A stretch of 64,000 bases of DNA from Bacteroides faecalis (GTDB lineage Bacteria > Bacteroidota > Bacteroidia > Bacteroidales > Bacteroidaceae): NCBI RefSeq assembly GCF_003865075.1, contig NZ_BHWB01000011.1, forward strand, positions 62,001 through 126,000, given 5' to 3'. Under the pieces are notes generated by a model. The model was not told the DNA's origin, ran no database searches, and saw only the letters and a list, made by a program, of their open reading frames with translations. Every line of letters starts with the position of its first letter. Position 1 is the stretch's first letter. A program made the position numbers and the translations under genes. Below, one piece after another: positions 26,588 through 35,403 of the stretch.

Positions 26588-26839
26588 GATTGCAATTGAT
26601 AAAAACAACTTTACTATTAAAGAAAATAAAGTTGTTATAGGAGAAGAAGAACTAATCTATTAATACTTCTGTTCATCACTTATAATACAGTGAAAATATG
26701 GATACGGAAAACCGGACTCGGAAATAAGCCGAGGAATATGGGAGGAAATTGCATTTACAGCGATTACTACATAAGAGTAAATGGAAAGTTTAACGAGCTA
26801 TTGTATCAGATTGAGCTCAAGAATTCTGGGAATTTCTTC

Positions 26840-27112
26840 TTATTTTTTTATCTGTACCTTATTCTTTAAGGCATAATGTTCATCTACGACACGATCTGTA
26901 GGGAAAAAAGTGAGAATCATCCGCCAATCCCCTTCTCTATATATAAATTTCCGTCCATTTGCTCCATGGAGGATTAACTCATATTTCTCCCATAAGAATA
27001 CATCTAAATGTTCCGGCATTTCTTTACCCACTGTCGAAAATTCTACTGTAATGAAGAATTTTGGAATAGATACTTCCGCTACTTTCTGGAAAATCTGATC
27101 AATAATTGTCAT
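26840..27112 (-). CDS. 90-residue hypothetical protein coupled to FetB
   Basis: A small soluble protein with no recognised family, no signal peptide and no membrane segment. It has a mixed alpha/beta look: FFITVEFSTVG, YELILHGANGRKFIYREGDWRMILTF region, and a basic C-terminus. Its ATG overlaps the stop of the permease gene by 4 nt (ATGA), so it is probably translated by coupling and belongs to the same operon. That context suggests a partner or regulator of the exporter. An unrelated passenger gene is equally possible. Confidence 0.6.
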   Translation of the reverse strand: MTIIDQIFQKVAEVSIPKFFITVEFSTVGKEMPEHLDVFLWEKYELILHGANGRKFIYREGDWRMILTFFPTDRVVDEHYALKNKVQIKK

Positions 27113-27903
27113 TTCCTTGGTTCTTTTGTTACATCTAATAGTTTTCCGTATGCGTCAAATGATCTACGTGATGCTAATGATATGGTAATCATTAATGAAA
27201 GCATGGATGCAGTAAAAGTAATCACCATAATCATCATCTGATATTTGATAGCTACATTGGGACTACTTCCCCCCAATATCTGCCCTATCATGGTTCCAGG
27301 AAGAGCTACCAATCCCATTACTGCAATATTTGCTATTAAAGGACTAAATGATTTAATAATAGCCTGACGGATGAACGGTGCTTGGGCTTCCTGTGGTGTT
27401 GCTCCATTTCCTAATAAATAACGGTATAGTTGTTGTTCGCGCTTCAGTCCACTGTAATAGGTATTAAGTGCAATTACATTACTAGATAACATATTTCCCA
27501 TCAAGATTCCAGATATCGGAATAAAATATTGAGCACTGAAAACATTGTTTAGTTGGAGTACAATACCTATAAAATATATTCCTACGAGTATAACACTACA
27601 GAGAAAACCTACAGAAAGAGGAATAAGTAAAATTTTTCTTTTTAATTGAGTACGTACCAACGCTGTTTGCCCTGCTACAAAAATCATAATAATCACCCAA
27701 AGAGAATTGATCCAGGGATTGTTCCATAAAAAAAGATATTTCAGATACATACCAATAAAGAACAATTGAATAATCATTCGTAATGTTCCTATCATTGCAG
27801 GTTTTAGTAATCCGGTCTTGAACTTCCAAAGATAAAAAAAAGGAACGACAAGCAGAAGCAAACCTATAAATAAGTTAAAATATGTGATATCTATAGTTCC
27901 CAC
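27109..27903 (-). CDS. fetB: ABC transporter permease, FetB/UPF0014 family
   Basis: Integral membrane protein of 264 residues with about seven hydrophobic segments. It belongs to the UPF0014 (YbbM/FetB) family: GTLRMIIQLFFIGMYLKYLF near residue 40, the conserved SGLKREQQLYRYLLGNGATP coupling loop at about 150-170, and VALPGTMIGQILGGSSP near 205. In E. coli FetAB exports iron and protects against oxidative stress; the same role is inferred here. It lies 12 nt after the ATPase gene and overlaps the 90-residue protein gene by 4 nt. Confidence 0.88.
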   Translation of the reverse strand: MGTIDITYFNLFIGLLLLVVPFFYLWKFKTGLLKPAMIGTLRMIIQLFFIGMYLKYLFLWNNPWINSLWVIIMIFVAGQTALVRTQLKRKILLIPLSVGFLCSVILVGIYFIGIVLQLNNVFSAQYFIPISGILMGNMLSSNVIALNTYYSGLKREQQLYRYLLGNGATPQEAQAPFIRQAIIKSFSPLIANIAVMGLVALPGTMIGQILGGSSPNVAIKYQMMIMVITFTASMLSLMITISLASRRSFDAYGKLLDVTKEPRK

Positions 27904-27915
27904 AAATAATTCTTT

Positions 27916-28536
27916 TTATAATTCTATTACATAATGACAACCTGAAGCAAAATCTTTATCATGTGATACAGCTAGTACAGCGGCTCCTTTTTTCGCTTGC
28001 TGACGAAAGAAGGTTAAAACTCTGTCTGTTGAGTCAGCATCTAACGCTGAAGTAGGTTCATCAATAATAATCAGTGGCTTGTTAAGCATTGCAGCAACAG
28101 CCAGCATTATTCGCTGTCGTTGTCCCCCCGAAACTTCATTTACTCTCTTAAAATACAATTCATGTTCCAATCCTAACTCACTAAAGCAAGCAAACAATCG
28201 CTCTTCCGAAAAAGGAATAGAACGATTTACTTTTAAATCAAAGGGTAAAGCTACCATTTCTTTCACCCATTCAAAAGGAAGTGCCAGTTCTTGAGGAATC
28301 CATGCAATTTGCCGACGAATGATGTCAATCGTAGATTTACCTAACAATGTTTCCCCCACTTTGATAGTACCCTCCTTTAATGGTACAAATCCCATAACTG
28401 CATTCAATATCGATGTTTTTCCGCAGCCGGATTGTCCAACGATGCAGGCAGTCTCTCCCTTTTCCAAATGTAGATTAAATCTGGAAAAAAGAACTTCTGA
28501 TCCAAAAGCAACACAAGCATTGTCAATATGTAACAT
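27916..28536 (-). CDS. fetA: ABC transporter ATP-binding protein, FetA-like
   Basis: A 206-residue cytoplasmic ATPase with Walker A GQSGCGKTS (about 35-43), Q-loop IPQEL, signature VSGGQRQRI and Walker B LIIIDEPTSALDAD. It then has an H-loop histidine in AVSHDKDFA. Size and gene partner match FetA/YbbL. It is the first gene of the fetA-fetB-90-residue operon, with a TACCTTTG element (28562-28569, minus strand) 26 nt before the ATG. It is divergent from the DUF2148 gene. ATPases of this kind look alike, so the FetA name rests mainly on the UPF0014 partner. Confidence 0.87.
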   Translation of the reverse strand: MLHIDNACVAFGSEVLFSRFNLHLEKGETACIVGQSGCGKTSILNAVMGFVPLKEGTIKVGETLLGKSTIDIIRRQIAWIPQELALPFEWVKEMVALPFDLKVNRSIPFSEERLFACFSELGLEHELYFKRVNEVSGGQRQRIMLAVAAMLNKPLIIIDEPTSALDADSTDRVLTFFRQQAKKGAAVLAVSHDKDFASGCHYVIEL

Positions 28537-28561
28537 GACGTTTTTAATTCTTTCTTTCCGG

Positions 28562-28596
28562 CAAAGGTAGTATTTTCTTGAAAAACGTTATCTTTG
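28562..28596. promoter_or_regulatory. Divergent -7 elements for fetA and the DUF2148 gene
   Basis: TACCTTTG on the minus strand (28562-28569) faces fetA, and TATCTTTG on the plus strand (28589-28596) faces the DUF2148 gene. The two sit 19 nt apart in an 85-nt gap. Confidence 0.6.
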
Positions 28597-28621
28597 CCTC
28601 ACTAATTAATTCAATAGAGTT

Positions 28622-29164
28622 ATGATACTAAACGAAAGAGATGCCCGCCATGAGCATATTTTACAGGTTGCACGCCAAATGATGACTGCTGCCCGTACGG
28701 CTCCCAAAGGAAAGGGTATTGATATTATTGAAGTAGCTTTAATTACCGACGAAGAAATTAAACAACTGTCAGACACTATGATAGCTATGGTAGAAGAACA
28801 TGGGATGAAATTTTTTCTTCGTGATGCTGACAACATCCTGAACGCTGAATGTGTTATATTAGTAGGTACACGTGAACAAGCACAAGGACTAAATTGCGGA
28901 TATTGCGGATTTACAACTTGTACCGGCCGTACAGAGGGAGTTCCTTGTACCATAAATAGTATCGATGTAGGAATTGCAATAGGTTCTGCTTGTGCAACAG
29001 CAGCCGATATGCGAGTTGATACTCGTGTCATGTTTTCTGCAGGATTAGCTGCTCAACGTTTGAATTGGTTGAAAGACTGTAAAACGGTTATGGCAATTCC
29101 AGTAAGCGCATCGTCTAAGAATCCGTTCTTTGATCGGAAACCTAAACAAGAGAATAATAAATAA
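28622..29164 (+). CDS. DUF2148 ferredoxin-domain protein
   Basis: A 180-residue cytoplasmic protein of the DUF2148 family. A central cysteine cluster (NCGYCGFTTC, then VPC 11 residues on) may bind an iron-sulfur cluster, and a glycine/alanine-rich helix (GIAIGSACATAADMRVDTR) follows. Family members are found in anaerobes and are sometimes annotated as ferredoxin-like; no reaction is established. The ATG at 28622 follows a TATCTTTG element by 25 nt. It is 18 nt upstream of aguA and probably in the same transcript. Confidence 0.85.
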   Translation: MILNERDARHEHILQVARQMMTAARTAPKGKGIDIIEVALITDEEIKQLSDTMIAMVEEHGMKFFLRDADNILNAECVILVGTREQAQGLNCGYCGFTTCTGRTEGVPCTINSIDVGIAIGSACATAADMRVDTRVMFSAGLAAQRLNWLKDCKTVMAIPVSASSKNPFFDRKPKQENNK

Positions 29165-29182
29165 TAAAATAACAACATACGA

Positions 29183-30298
29183 ATGGGAATCATTGTTGGG
29201 CTCCCCCGTTCCGGTGGTTCGGAGAAGGATTTACAATTAAATTTTGGCAAGATTATTACCGAACAAGTGGAGGTAAGGGCACCTCATCTACCTGCTGAAT
29301 GGTATCAGCAAAGTGGTATTCAACTAACATGGCCTCATGCTGGTACTGATTGGGCATACATGTTGAATGAAGTACAAGAATGTTTCTTAAACATTGCTCA
29401 AGAAATCGCGAAACGTGAGATCTTACTAATCGTTACTCCAGAACCTGAGGCTGTAAGAGAGCAGATTGAAGCAACAGTCAATATGGATAACGTCCGCTTT
29501 CTTAAATGTGAAACCAATGATACATGGGCACGGGATCATGGGGCGATCACTATGATTGATGAGGGTAATCCTTCCCTGCTAGACTTTGCTTTTAACGGAT
29601 GGGGATTGAAATATGCATCTGGGTTAGATAACCAAATTACTCGACATGCTCTAGAAGCTGGGACATTAAAAGGGTGCTATGTTAATCACCTCGATTTTGT
29701 ATTAGAAGGAGGATCCATTGAAAGTGATGGAATGGGAACATTATTGACTACCTCAGAATGCTTACTGTCTCCCAACAGAAATAAACGACTGAACCAAGTA
29801 GAAATTGAAGAATATTTGAAGTCAACCTTTCATTTGCAAAGAATCTTATGGTTAGATCATGGCTATCTTGCCGGTGACGATACGGACAGTCATATTGATA
29901 CATTGGCACGTTTTTGTTCTCCAAATACTATTGCATACGTAAAATGTGACAATAGCGAAGATGAGCATTATAAATCTCTTCATGACATGGAGGAACAACT
30001 AAAAACTTTCCGTACATTAGCTGGTGAACCTTACAAGTTGCTGGCATTGCCGATGGTGAATAAAATAGAAGAAGATGGCGAACGTCTGCCAGCTACTTAT
30101 GCAAACTTTCTGATCATGAATGAAGTTATTCTTTATCCTACATATGATCAGCCGGAAAATGATCATAAAGCGGGGGAAGTGTTACAACAGGCATTTCCCA
30201 AACACGAAATTATAGGAATAGATTGTCGTGCTCTCATCAAACAGCATGGATCTCTACATTGTGTCACTATGCAATATCCCTTAGGAGTCATCAAATAA
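29183..30298 (+). CDS. aguA: Agmatine deiminase family protein
   Basis: Probably converts agmatine to N-carbamoylputrescine and ammonia, the first step of the arginine-decarboxylase route to putrescine. The guanidine-modifying fold is complete: LTWPH substrate segment, TWARDHGAI, EGGSIESDG, DDTDSHIDTLARF with the catalytic Asp/His, and the nucleophilic cysteine in HGSLHCVTMQYP (Cys360). The 371-residue product has about 30 extra N-terminal residues before HLPAEWYQQSG, where most relatives begin. A GTG in that region could be an alternative start. The gene is followed 8 nt later by aguB, which strongly supports agmatine over other PAD-family substrates. Confidence 0.9.
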   Translation: MGIIVGLPRSGGSEKDLQLNFGKIITEQVEVRAPHLPAEWYQQSGIQLTWPHAGTDWAYMLNEVQECFLNIAQEIAKREILLIVTPEPEAVREQIEATVNMDNVRFLKCETNDTWARDHGAITMIDEGNPSLLDFAFNGWGLKYASGLDNQITRHALEAGTLKGCYVNHLDFVLEGGSIESDGMGTLLTTSECLLSPNRNKRLNQVEIEEYLKSTFHLQRILWLDHGYLAGDDTDSHIDTLARFCSPNTIAYVKCDNSEDEHYKSLHDMEEQLKTFRTLAGEPYKLLALPMVNKIEEDGERLPATYANFLIMNEVILYPTYDQPENDHKAGEVLQQAFPKHEIIGIDCRALIKQHGSLHCVTMQYPLGVIK

Positions 30299-30306
30299 AA
30301 TTGTAT

Positions 30307-31191
30307 ATGAGAAAAATAAAAGTAGGATTAATTCAACAATCCAATACTGCGGATATAAAGGCCAATTTAATGAATTTGGCAAAAAGTATAGAAGCCTGTG
30401 CTATTCATGGTGCACAACTGATTGTACTTCAGGAATTACACAACTCTCTTTATTTTTGCCAGACAGAAAATCCAAACCTATTTGACCTTGCTGAGCCTAT
30501 TCCTGGTCCTTCAACAGGTTTCTATTCAGAATTAGCTGCTGCCAACAAAGTTGTTCTTGTCACTTCTCTTTTCGAAAGACGGGCACCGGGATTATATCAT
30601 AATACCGCTGTAGTATTTGACCGCGATGGTAGTATCGCCGGAAAATATCGTAAGATGCATATTCCGGATGATCCTGCCTATTACGAAAAGTTCTATTTTA
30701 CTCCGGGTGATATAGGTTTCAAACCTATTCAAACTTCATTAGGAAAACTTGGAGTATTGGTGTGCTGGGATCAATGGTATCCCGAAGCAGCTCGTTTGAT
30801 GGCTTTGAAAGGTGCTGAGCTTTTGATTTATCCTACTGCTATTGGTTGGGAAAGTAGTGATGCAGATGATGAAAAGGCTCGGCAACTAAATGCGTGGATT
30901 ATTTCCCAACGTGCCCATGCCGTTGCAAATGGTCTTCCTGTTATCTCAGTCAATCGTGTAGGACATGAACCTGATCCTTCGGGGCAGACCAATGGAATTT
31001 TATTTTGGGGAAATAGTTTTGTAGCAGGACCGCAAGGAGAATTTTTAGCACAAGCGGGCAATGATCATGCTGAAAATATGGTTGTTGAAATTGATATGGA
31101 ACGTTCTGAGAATGTCCGTCGTTGGTGGCCTTTTCTACGTGATCGTCGAATTGATGAATTCGAGGGGCTTACAAAACGTTTTCTGGACTAA
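30307..31191 (+). CDS. aguB: N-carbamoylputrescine amidase
   Basis: Nitrilase-superfamily hydrolase that releases putrescine, CO2 and ammonia from N-carbamoylputrescine, completing the path started by AguA. The Glu-Lys-Cys triad is present: Glu43 in LQELHNS, Lys116 in YRKMHIPDD and Cys153 in VLVCWDQWYPEAARL. It has 294 residues from the ATG at 30307, which starts at the conserved MRKIKVGLIQ. An 84-nt longer frame upstream lies inside aguA and is not used. The putrescine made here would feed carboxyspermidine/spermidine synthesis elsewhere. Confidence 0.94.
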   Translation: MRKIKVGLIQQSNTADIKANLMNLAKSIEACAIHGAQLIVLQELHNSLYFCQTENPNLFDLAEPIPGPSTGFYSELAAANKVVLVTSLFERRAPGLYHNTAVVFDRDGSIAGKYRKMHIPDDPAYYEKFYFTPGDIGFKPIQTSLGKLGVLVCWDQWYPEAARLMALKGAELLIYPTAIGWESSDADDEKARQLNAWIISQRAHAVANGLPVISVNRVGHEPDPSGQTNGILFWGNSFVAGPQGEFLAQAGNDHAENMVVEIDMERSENVRRWWPFLRDRRIDEFEGLTKRFLD

Positions 31192-31222
31192 AGATACTTT
31201 TTATTTGAAAGTTATCTTTTTA
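31190..31222. terminator. Possible convergent terminator between aguB and the GtrA gene
   Basis: AAAGATA and TTATCTTT flank an AT-rich centre and form an imperfect hairpin overlapping the last codons of the GtrA gene. The T run is short, so the call is weak. Confidence 0.35.
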
Positions 31223-31590
31223 TTGGCCATAAAGTTTACTCCTCCATAGATGAATAGACCAAGAAATTGGGCAAGATATTCATTGACATCCAATCCTTCT
31301 ACTAAAAGAATGAGAAAAAGAAATTGGGCAGTGTATGCTACTCCGAAAGCAGAACAGAAGAACAGTATTTGTTTCCAAATGCTGTTCTTTCTTTTTTCTG
31401 TTGGGAATATCCAATATTTACACCAAATAAAATTATGAAGCTGAGCTATCACATACGCAGTTATATTCGCAACCAGATAATCCCCTTCGAATGATAGACT
31501 TTCCATCATTAGCCATACAACTAATGCCATTATCAAAGCATTCATTGTGCCAATTACTATAAAACGAAATATACGTATTGATTCTTTCAT
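31201..31590 (-). CDS. GtrA-family membrane protein
   Basis: A 129-residue protein with four membrane helices in the GtrA (PF04138) pattern: IFRFIVIGTMNALIMALVVW, then TAYVIAQLHNFIWCKYWIF with the conserved NF-W, and the final GLFIYGGVNFMANKKITF. Members are thought to help move lipid-linked sugars across the inner membrane or support surface polysaccharide decoration. It overlaps the LtaS-type gene by 4 nt, so the two are translated together. The pairing suggests modification of a periplasmic or surface glycan. No substrate can be given. Confidence 0.88.
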   Translation of the reverse strand: MKESIRIFRFIVIGTMNALIMALVVWLMMESLSFEGDYLVANITAYVIAQLHNFIWCKYWIFPTEKRKNSIWKQILFFCSAFGVAYTAQFLFLILLVEGLDVNEYLAQFLGLFIYGGVNFMANKKITFK

Positions 31591-33524
31591 TTTATTACCA
31601 ATTCGTCATTGTTCATGCGTGTCATGTATTGTTGGATGATCGCTTTAAGTTCATCTTCCATTTGTTGCTGATCGGCAACTTCTCCCAATAAATTATGCTT
31701 TAATAATTTATCAGTTTTAAATGCATACATGGCAATTGATTTCTGACCATCAAAATGCAATAAATACTCACCTTTGAAAAATTGATAAATACCATTGATA
31801 TAGTTTACAGCATAAGTATCCTCCGGTTGAGTATTCAATAAATCACATCCAAACGAAATATATGGCTTATCATAACCTAAATATCCCAATACAGTAGGCA
31901 TAATATCAATCTGTTGTGCAATCATTTCTTTCCGATATCCTTTCAAATCGGTTCCCGGTTGGTAAAAAACGATTGGGACAGAGAAAAGACCACTTTCAGT
32001 TTCATATTCAGGACGTTCTTGGGAGTTGGTATGATCGGCTGTAAATACAAACAATGTATTTTTATACCATGGCTCTTTAGATACTTTTTCAAAAAATAGT
32101 TTCAACGCATTGTCAGTATATCCAATACATTGGCGAATTGCCTTATTCCCTTTTGGAAAAACACCTTCGTATTCTGTTGGCACTGCAAACGGATGATGAG
32201 AGGATAAACTGAATAAAGCAGCAGCAAAAGGTTGTTGGAAAGTAGACAATGTATTGGCAAAGAATTGAAAAAACTTTTCGTCCCAAATTCCCCAATGGCC
32301 ATCAAAATCTTTGTTCCCCGGATGTGCTTCATTATACTCAGTACGTCCATAATAATTAGTATAACCAACAGTCCGTGCAAAAGCTTCAAACCCCATCGAA
32401 CCATTATCTGCACCGTGGAAAAAGGCAGTATAATAACCTTTCTTTTTTAACTCCCCTCCTATGCTGGATACTGTATTCAAGGAAGCCGGAGTCAAGAAAA
32501 ACGGCTCAACAAACATTGGTATTCCTGACAATACAGAAGGCATACCGTCAATGCTCTTCATTCCATTAGAGAATGAATACTTAAAAGTCAAACCTTCCGA
32601 CATGATGGAATCCAGGAAAGGCATATATCCTTTATAAGTTCCATTGTCTAAATCCTCATTTAAGAAACCACTGTTTTCTTTACCAAAACTTTCCAAAATA
32701 AAGACTACTACATTGAGTGGACGAAATTGGGCACTATCCTTTGGTAGATGTATTGGAGAATATAATGTTTCCAATTTTTCCTTATCAAAATATTGAGGTA
32801 CCATAAATGGCTTCTTACCCAAAGTACGATATATAGAAAACGGTGTATTTAATACGATTCCCGTTTCTATGGGACGGTCTACATACTTATTGGCGTTGCT
32901 GATTGTAATGGGGCGTACCATACCAGTAAACCCACCACGCATACCACCGATACATAAATAAACAGCCACTCCTAAAATTATTAGGTTAACTGTATAGTAA
33001 ACAGGTAGATGGTTCACTTTCACTACTCTAGGCTTGCAGTAAAGTTTAAATAACGCATAGCCGAAAGCCACAGCTAACAGTGTCAGATACCAATGATTTA
33101 ATAACTCCGTTCCAAAAATACCTCCTAGATTTCCTTCATTTTTAAACTCGCTAAATACAGATGCTGTAGTTCTCCGATGTGTATATTGGAAATAAACCGT
33201 ATCCATCAGATTCATGATGATTACGATTAAATTTGTTACAATAAAAATTCCTTTAGTAATTTTCTGATAGATTATATTTTCCTTATAATGAAGAGGGATC
33301 AACATTAGAAAAATATACAGGAGATTAGTATACAAAATAGCAGAAGTATCAAAAAGAAATCCACCTTCGAACATCCTCCAAATTCTTCGTGCTGTTAAAT
33401 CGGAAAAAGCATTCCAATTTTCTGCTAAAAATATAATACGACAGAGAATAAAGCACCCCATCACTAATAACAGATTGCTTATAAGTGACAGGGTGGTATT
33501 ATAAAGATAACGATATTTACTCAT
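31587..33524 (-). CDS. LtaS-type membrane sulfatase / phosphoglycerol transferase
   Basis: Inner-membrane protein of 645 residues with five N-terminal membrane helices (to about residue 195) and a periplasmic alkaline-phosphatase-fold domain. The domain has metal ligands in ILESFGKEN (Glu278) and in FTADHTN. The predicted nucleophile is Ser324 in KSIDGMPS, where Gram-positive LtaS has Thr. The family transfers phosphoglycerol or similar head groups from lipids to glycans. In Bacteroides, which make no lipoteichoic acid, the acceptor is unknown. It is 3 nt after aspS and overlaps the GtrA gene, forming an aspS-ltaS-gtrA operon. Confidence 0.87.
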   Translation of the reverse strand: MSKYRYLYNTTLSLISNLLLVMGCFILCRIIFLAENWNAFSDLTARRIWRMFEGGFLFDTSAILYTNLLYIFLMLIPLHYKENIIYQKITKGIFIVTNLIVIIMNLMDTVYFQYTHRRTTASVFSEFKNEGNLGGIFGTELLNHWYLTLLAVAFGYALFKLYCKPRVVKVNHLPVYYTVNLIILGVAVYLCIGGMRGGFTGMVRPITISNANKYVDRPIETGIVLNTPFSIYRTLGKKPFMVPQYFDKEKLETLYSPIHLPKDSAQFRPLNVVVFILESFGKENSGFLNEDLDNGTYKGYMPFLDSIMSEGLTFKYSFSNGMKSIDGMPSVLSGIPMFVEPFFLTPASLNTVSSIGGELKKKGYYTAFFHGADNGSMGFEAFARTVGYTNYYGRTEYNEAHPGNKDFDGHWGIWDEKFFQFFANTLSTFQQPFAAALFSLSSHHPFAVPTEYEGVFPKGNKAIRQCIGYTDNALKLFFEKVSKEPWYKNTLFVFTADHTNSQERPEYETESGLFSVPIVFYQPGTDLKGYRKEMIAQQIDIMPTVLGYLGYDKPYISFGCDLLNTQPEDTYAVNYINGIYQFFKGEYLLHFDGQKSIAMYAFKTDKLLKHNLLGEVADQQQMEDELKAIIQQYMTRMNNDELVIK

Positions 33525-33527
33525 CGT

Positions 33528-35294
33528 TTACTTACTATTTTCTTTGGTTTCAACAATCAGATTTAATTCGTCAAGTTGGGACTGGTCAATAGCAGACGGA
33601 GCATCTAACATAACGTCGCGTCCTGAATTATTTTTCGGAAAGGCTATACAGTCGCGGATAGAATCTAAACCTGCGAAAAGAGATACCCAACGATCTAGTC
33701 CATAGGCCAAACCACCATGAGGAGGAGCACCATACTTGAAAGCATTCATCAGAAAACCAAACTGCGCTTCAGCCTTTTCAGGAGTGAAGCCTAGTATTTC
33801 AAACATTTTTGCTTGTAATTTTGCATCGTGTATACGAATTGAGCCACCACCTACTTCTACACCGTTTACTACCATATCGTAAGCATCTGCACGTACAGCA
33901 GCGGGATCTGTATCCAACAATGGAATATCTTCTTCTTTCGGATGAGTGAATGGATGATGCATAGCCATCAAACGTCCTTCTTCTTCACTCCATTCAAACA
34001 TTGGAAAATCAACCACCCACAAACAAGTAAACTTGTTTTTGTCACGTAATCCTAATTGAGAACCCATTTCCAAACGAAGCTCGTTCAACTGTTTACGCGT
34101 CTTCATTATATCATCACCTGACAAAATTAGAATCAAATCACCCGGTTTAGCTCCGAATGCTTCTTTCATTTGCTGCAAAACCGCTTGAGTATAGAACTTG
34201 TCTACGCTTGATTTTACGGTACCGTCTGCTTCTATACGTGCATAGACTAAACCCTTAGCACCAATCTGGGGCTTCTTTACAAATTCAGTCAAAGTGTCCA
34301 ATTGCTTACGTGTATAAGATGCAGCACCTTCTGCACAAATACCGCCAATATAAGCAGCATTATCGAATACGGAAAAGCCATGCCCCTTCATAATATCCAT
34401 CAGTTCGACAAATTTCATTCCAAAACGCAAATCCGGTTTATCACTACCATAATATTTCATTGCGTCGGACCAAGACATTCTTTGGAATGGTTCTGTAAAT
34501 TCAACATCACGTAGAGTCTTGAACAGATGTTTTGCCATACCTTCAAAAGTACTAATTATATCTTCCTGTTCTACAAAACTCATTTCACAGTCAATTTGTG
34601 TAAACTCAGGCTGACGGTCGGCACGTAAATCTTCATCACGAAAACATTTTGCAATCTGGAAATAACGATCAAAACCGGAAACCATCAACAATTGTTTCAA
34701 AGTTTGAGGAGATTGTGGAAGCGCATAAAACTGTCCAGAATTCATACGAGAAGGTACTACAAAGTCACGTGCCCCTTCCGGTGTAGATCCAATTAATACA
34801 GGAGTTTCTACTTCAATAAATCCTAAGCTATCCAGATACTTACGAACTGCAATAGTCATTTTATGACGTAATTCCAAATTAGAACGAACAGCATTACGAC
34901 GTAAATCCAAATAACGGTATTTCATGCGAATATCATCCCCTCCATCCGTATTATCTTCAATAGTAAATGGAGGAGTCAATGCAGTATTCAGAACATTTAG
35001 TGTGGTGACAATGACTTCAATGTCTCCGGTAGGAATATTTGCATTTTTGCTAAAACGTTCATTTACTGTACCTGAGACCTGAATAACGAATTCACGTCCC
35101 AACTTGTTAGCACGTTCACAAAGTTCAGCGTTAATTTCTTCATTAAATACCAATTGGGTGATGCCGTAACGATCACGTAGATCAACAAAGGTCATTCCTC
35201 CCATTTTACGGCTACGCTGTACCCATCCGGACAGCGTGATTTGTTTATTAACATCGGAGATTCTCAGTTCTCCACATGTGTGCGTTCTGAACAT
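33528..35294 (-). CDS. aspS: Aspartyl-tRNA synthetase
   Basis: Class II synthetase charging tRNA-Asp. The 588-residue bacterial form has an N-terminal OB-fold anticodon domain (ITLSGWVQRSRKMGG at about 19-33), motif 1 around FIEVETPVLIGSTPEGARDF, motif 2 FRDEDLRADRQPEFTQID, an inserted GAD domain (about 290-420), and motif 3 GLAYGLDRW near the end. It is the first gene of the operon with the LtaS-type and GtrA genes. A TACTTTTG promoter element lies 60 nt upstream. Whether it also charges tRNA-Asn depends on asnS, which is not in the window. Confidence 0.97.
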   Translation of the reverse strand: MFRTHTCGELRISDVNKQITLSGWVQRSRKMGGMTFVDLRDRYGITQLVFNEEINAELCERANKLGREFVIQVSGTVNERFSKNANIPTGDIEVIVTTLNVLNTALTPPFTIEDNTDGGDDIRMKYRYLDLRRNAVRSNLELRHKMTIAVRKYLDSLGFIEVETPVLIGSTPEGARDFVVPSRMNSGQFYALPQSPQTLKQLLMVSGFDRYFQIAKCFRDEDLRADRQPEFTQIDCEMSFVEQEDIISTFEGMAKHLFKTLRDVEFTEPFQRMSWSDAMKYYGSDKPDLRFGMKFVELMDIMKGHGFSVFDNAAYIGGICAEGAASYTRKQLDTLTEFVKKPQIGAKGLVYARIEADGTVKSSVDKFYTQAVLQQMKEAFGAKPGDLILILSGDDIMKTRKQLNELRLEMGSQLGLRDKNKFTCLWVVDFPMFEWSEEEGRLMAMHHPFTHPKEEDIPLLDTDPAAVRADAYDMVVNGVEVGGGSIRIHDAKLQAKMFEILGFTPEKAEAQFGFLMNAFKYGAPPHGGLAYGLDRWVSLFAGLDSIRDCIAFPKNNSGRDVMLDAPSAIDQSQLDELNLIVETKENSK

Positions 35295-35354
35295 ATATTT
35301 TAATATTTAAACAATTATCATTCACATTCACATTCTGGATCGACCAAAACTCTG

Positions 35355-35362
35355 CAAAAGTA
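35355..35362 (-). promoter_or_regulatory. -7 element (TACTTTTG) for the aspS operon
   Basis: Exact TAnnTTTG match on the minus strand, 61 nt before the aspS ATG. Confidence 0.55.
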
Positions 35363-35403
35363 CGTAATAATTTGTAATTAGTAGTTAGTAATTGATAAAA
35401 TTC

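Larger units (their letters stand above)
26156..26839. other. Repeat-rich intergenic region
   Basis: About 680 nt without a convincing gene. It contains a large inverted repeat with TATCACC copies (26221-26339) and a 21-bp tandem repeat ending in a 44-bp palindrome (26501-26587). The segment 26700-26830 shows no clear feature. A 74-codon minus-strand frame (26371-26595) exists only because the 21-bp repeat keeps it open. Confidence 0.55.

Noticed and set aside
26371..26595. 74-codon frame with heptad repeats
   Set aside because: Kept open only by the 21-bp DNA repeat; the rest of it lacks protein-like features, so it was listed as a repeat rather than a gene.
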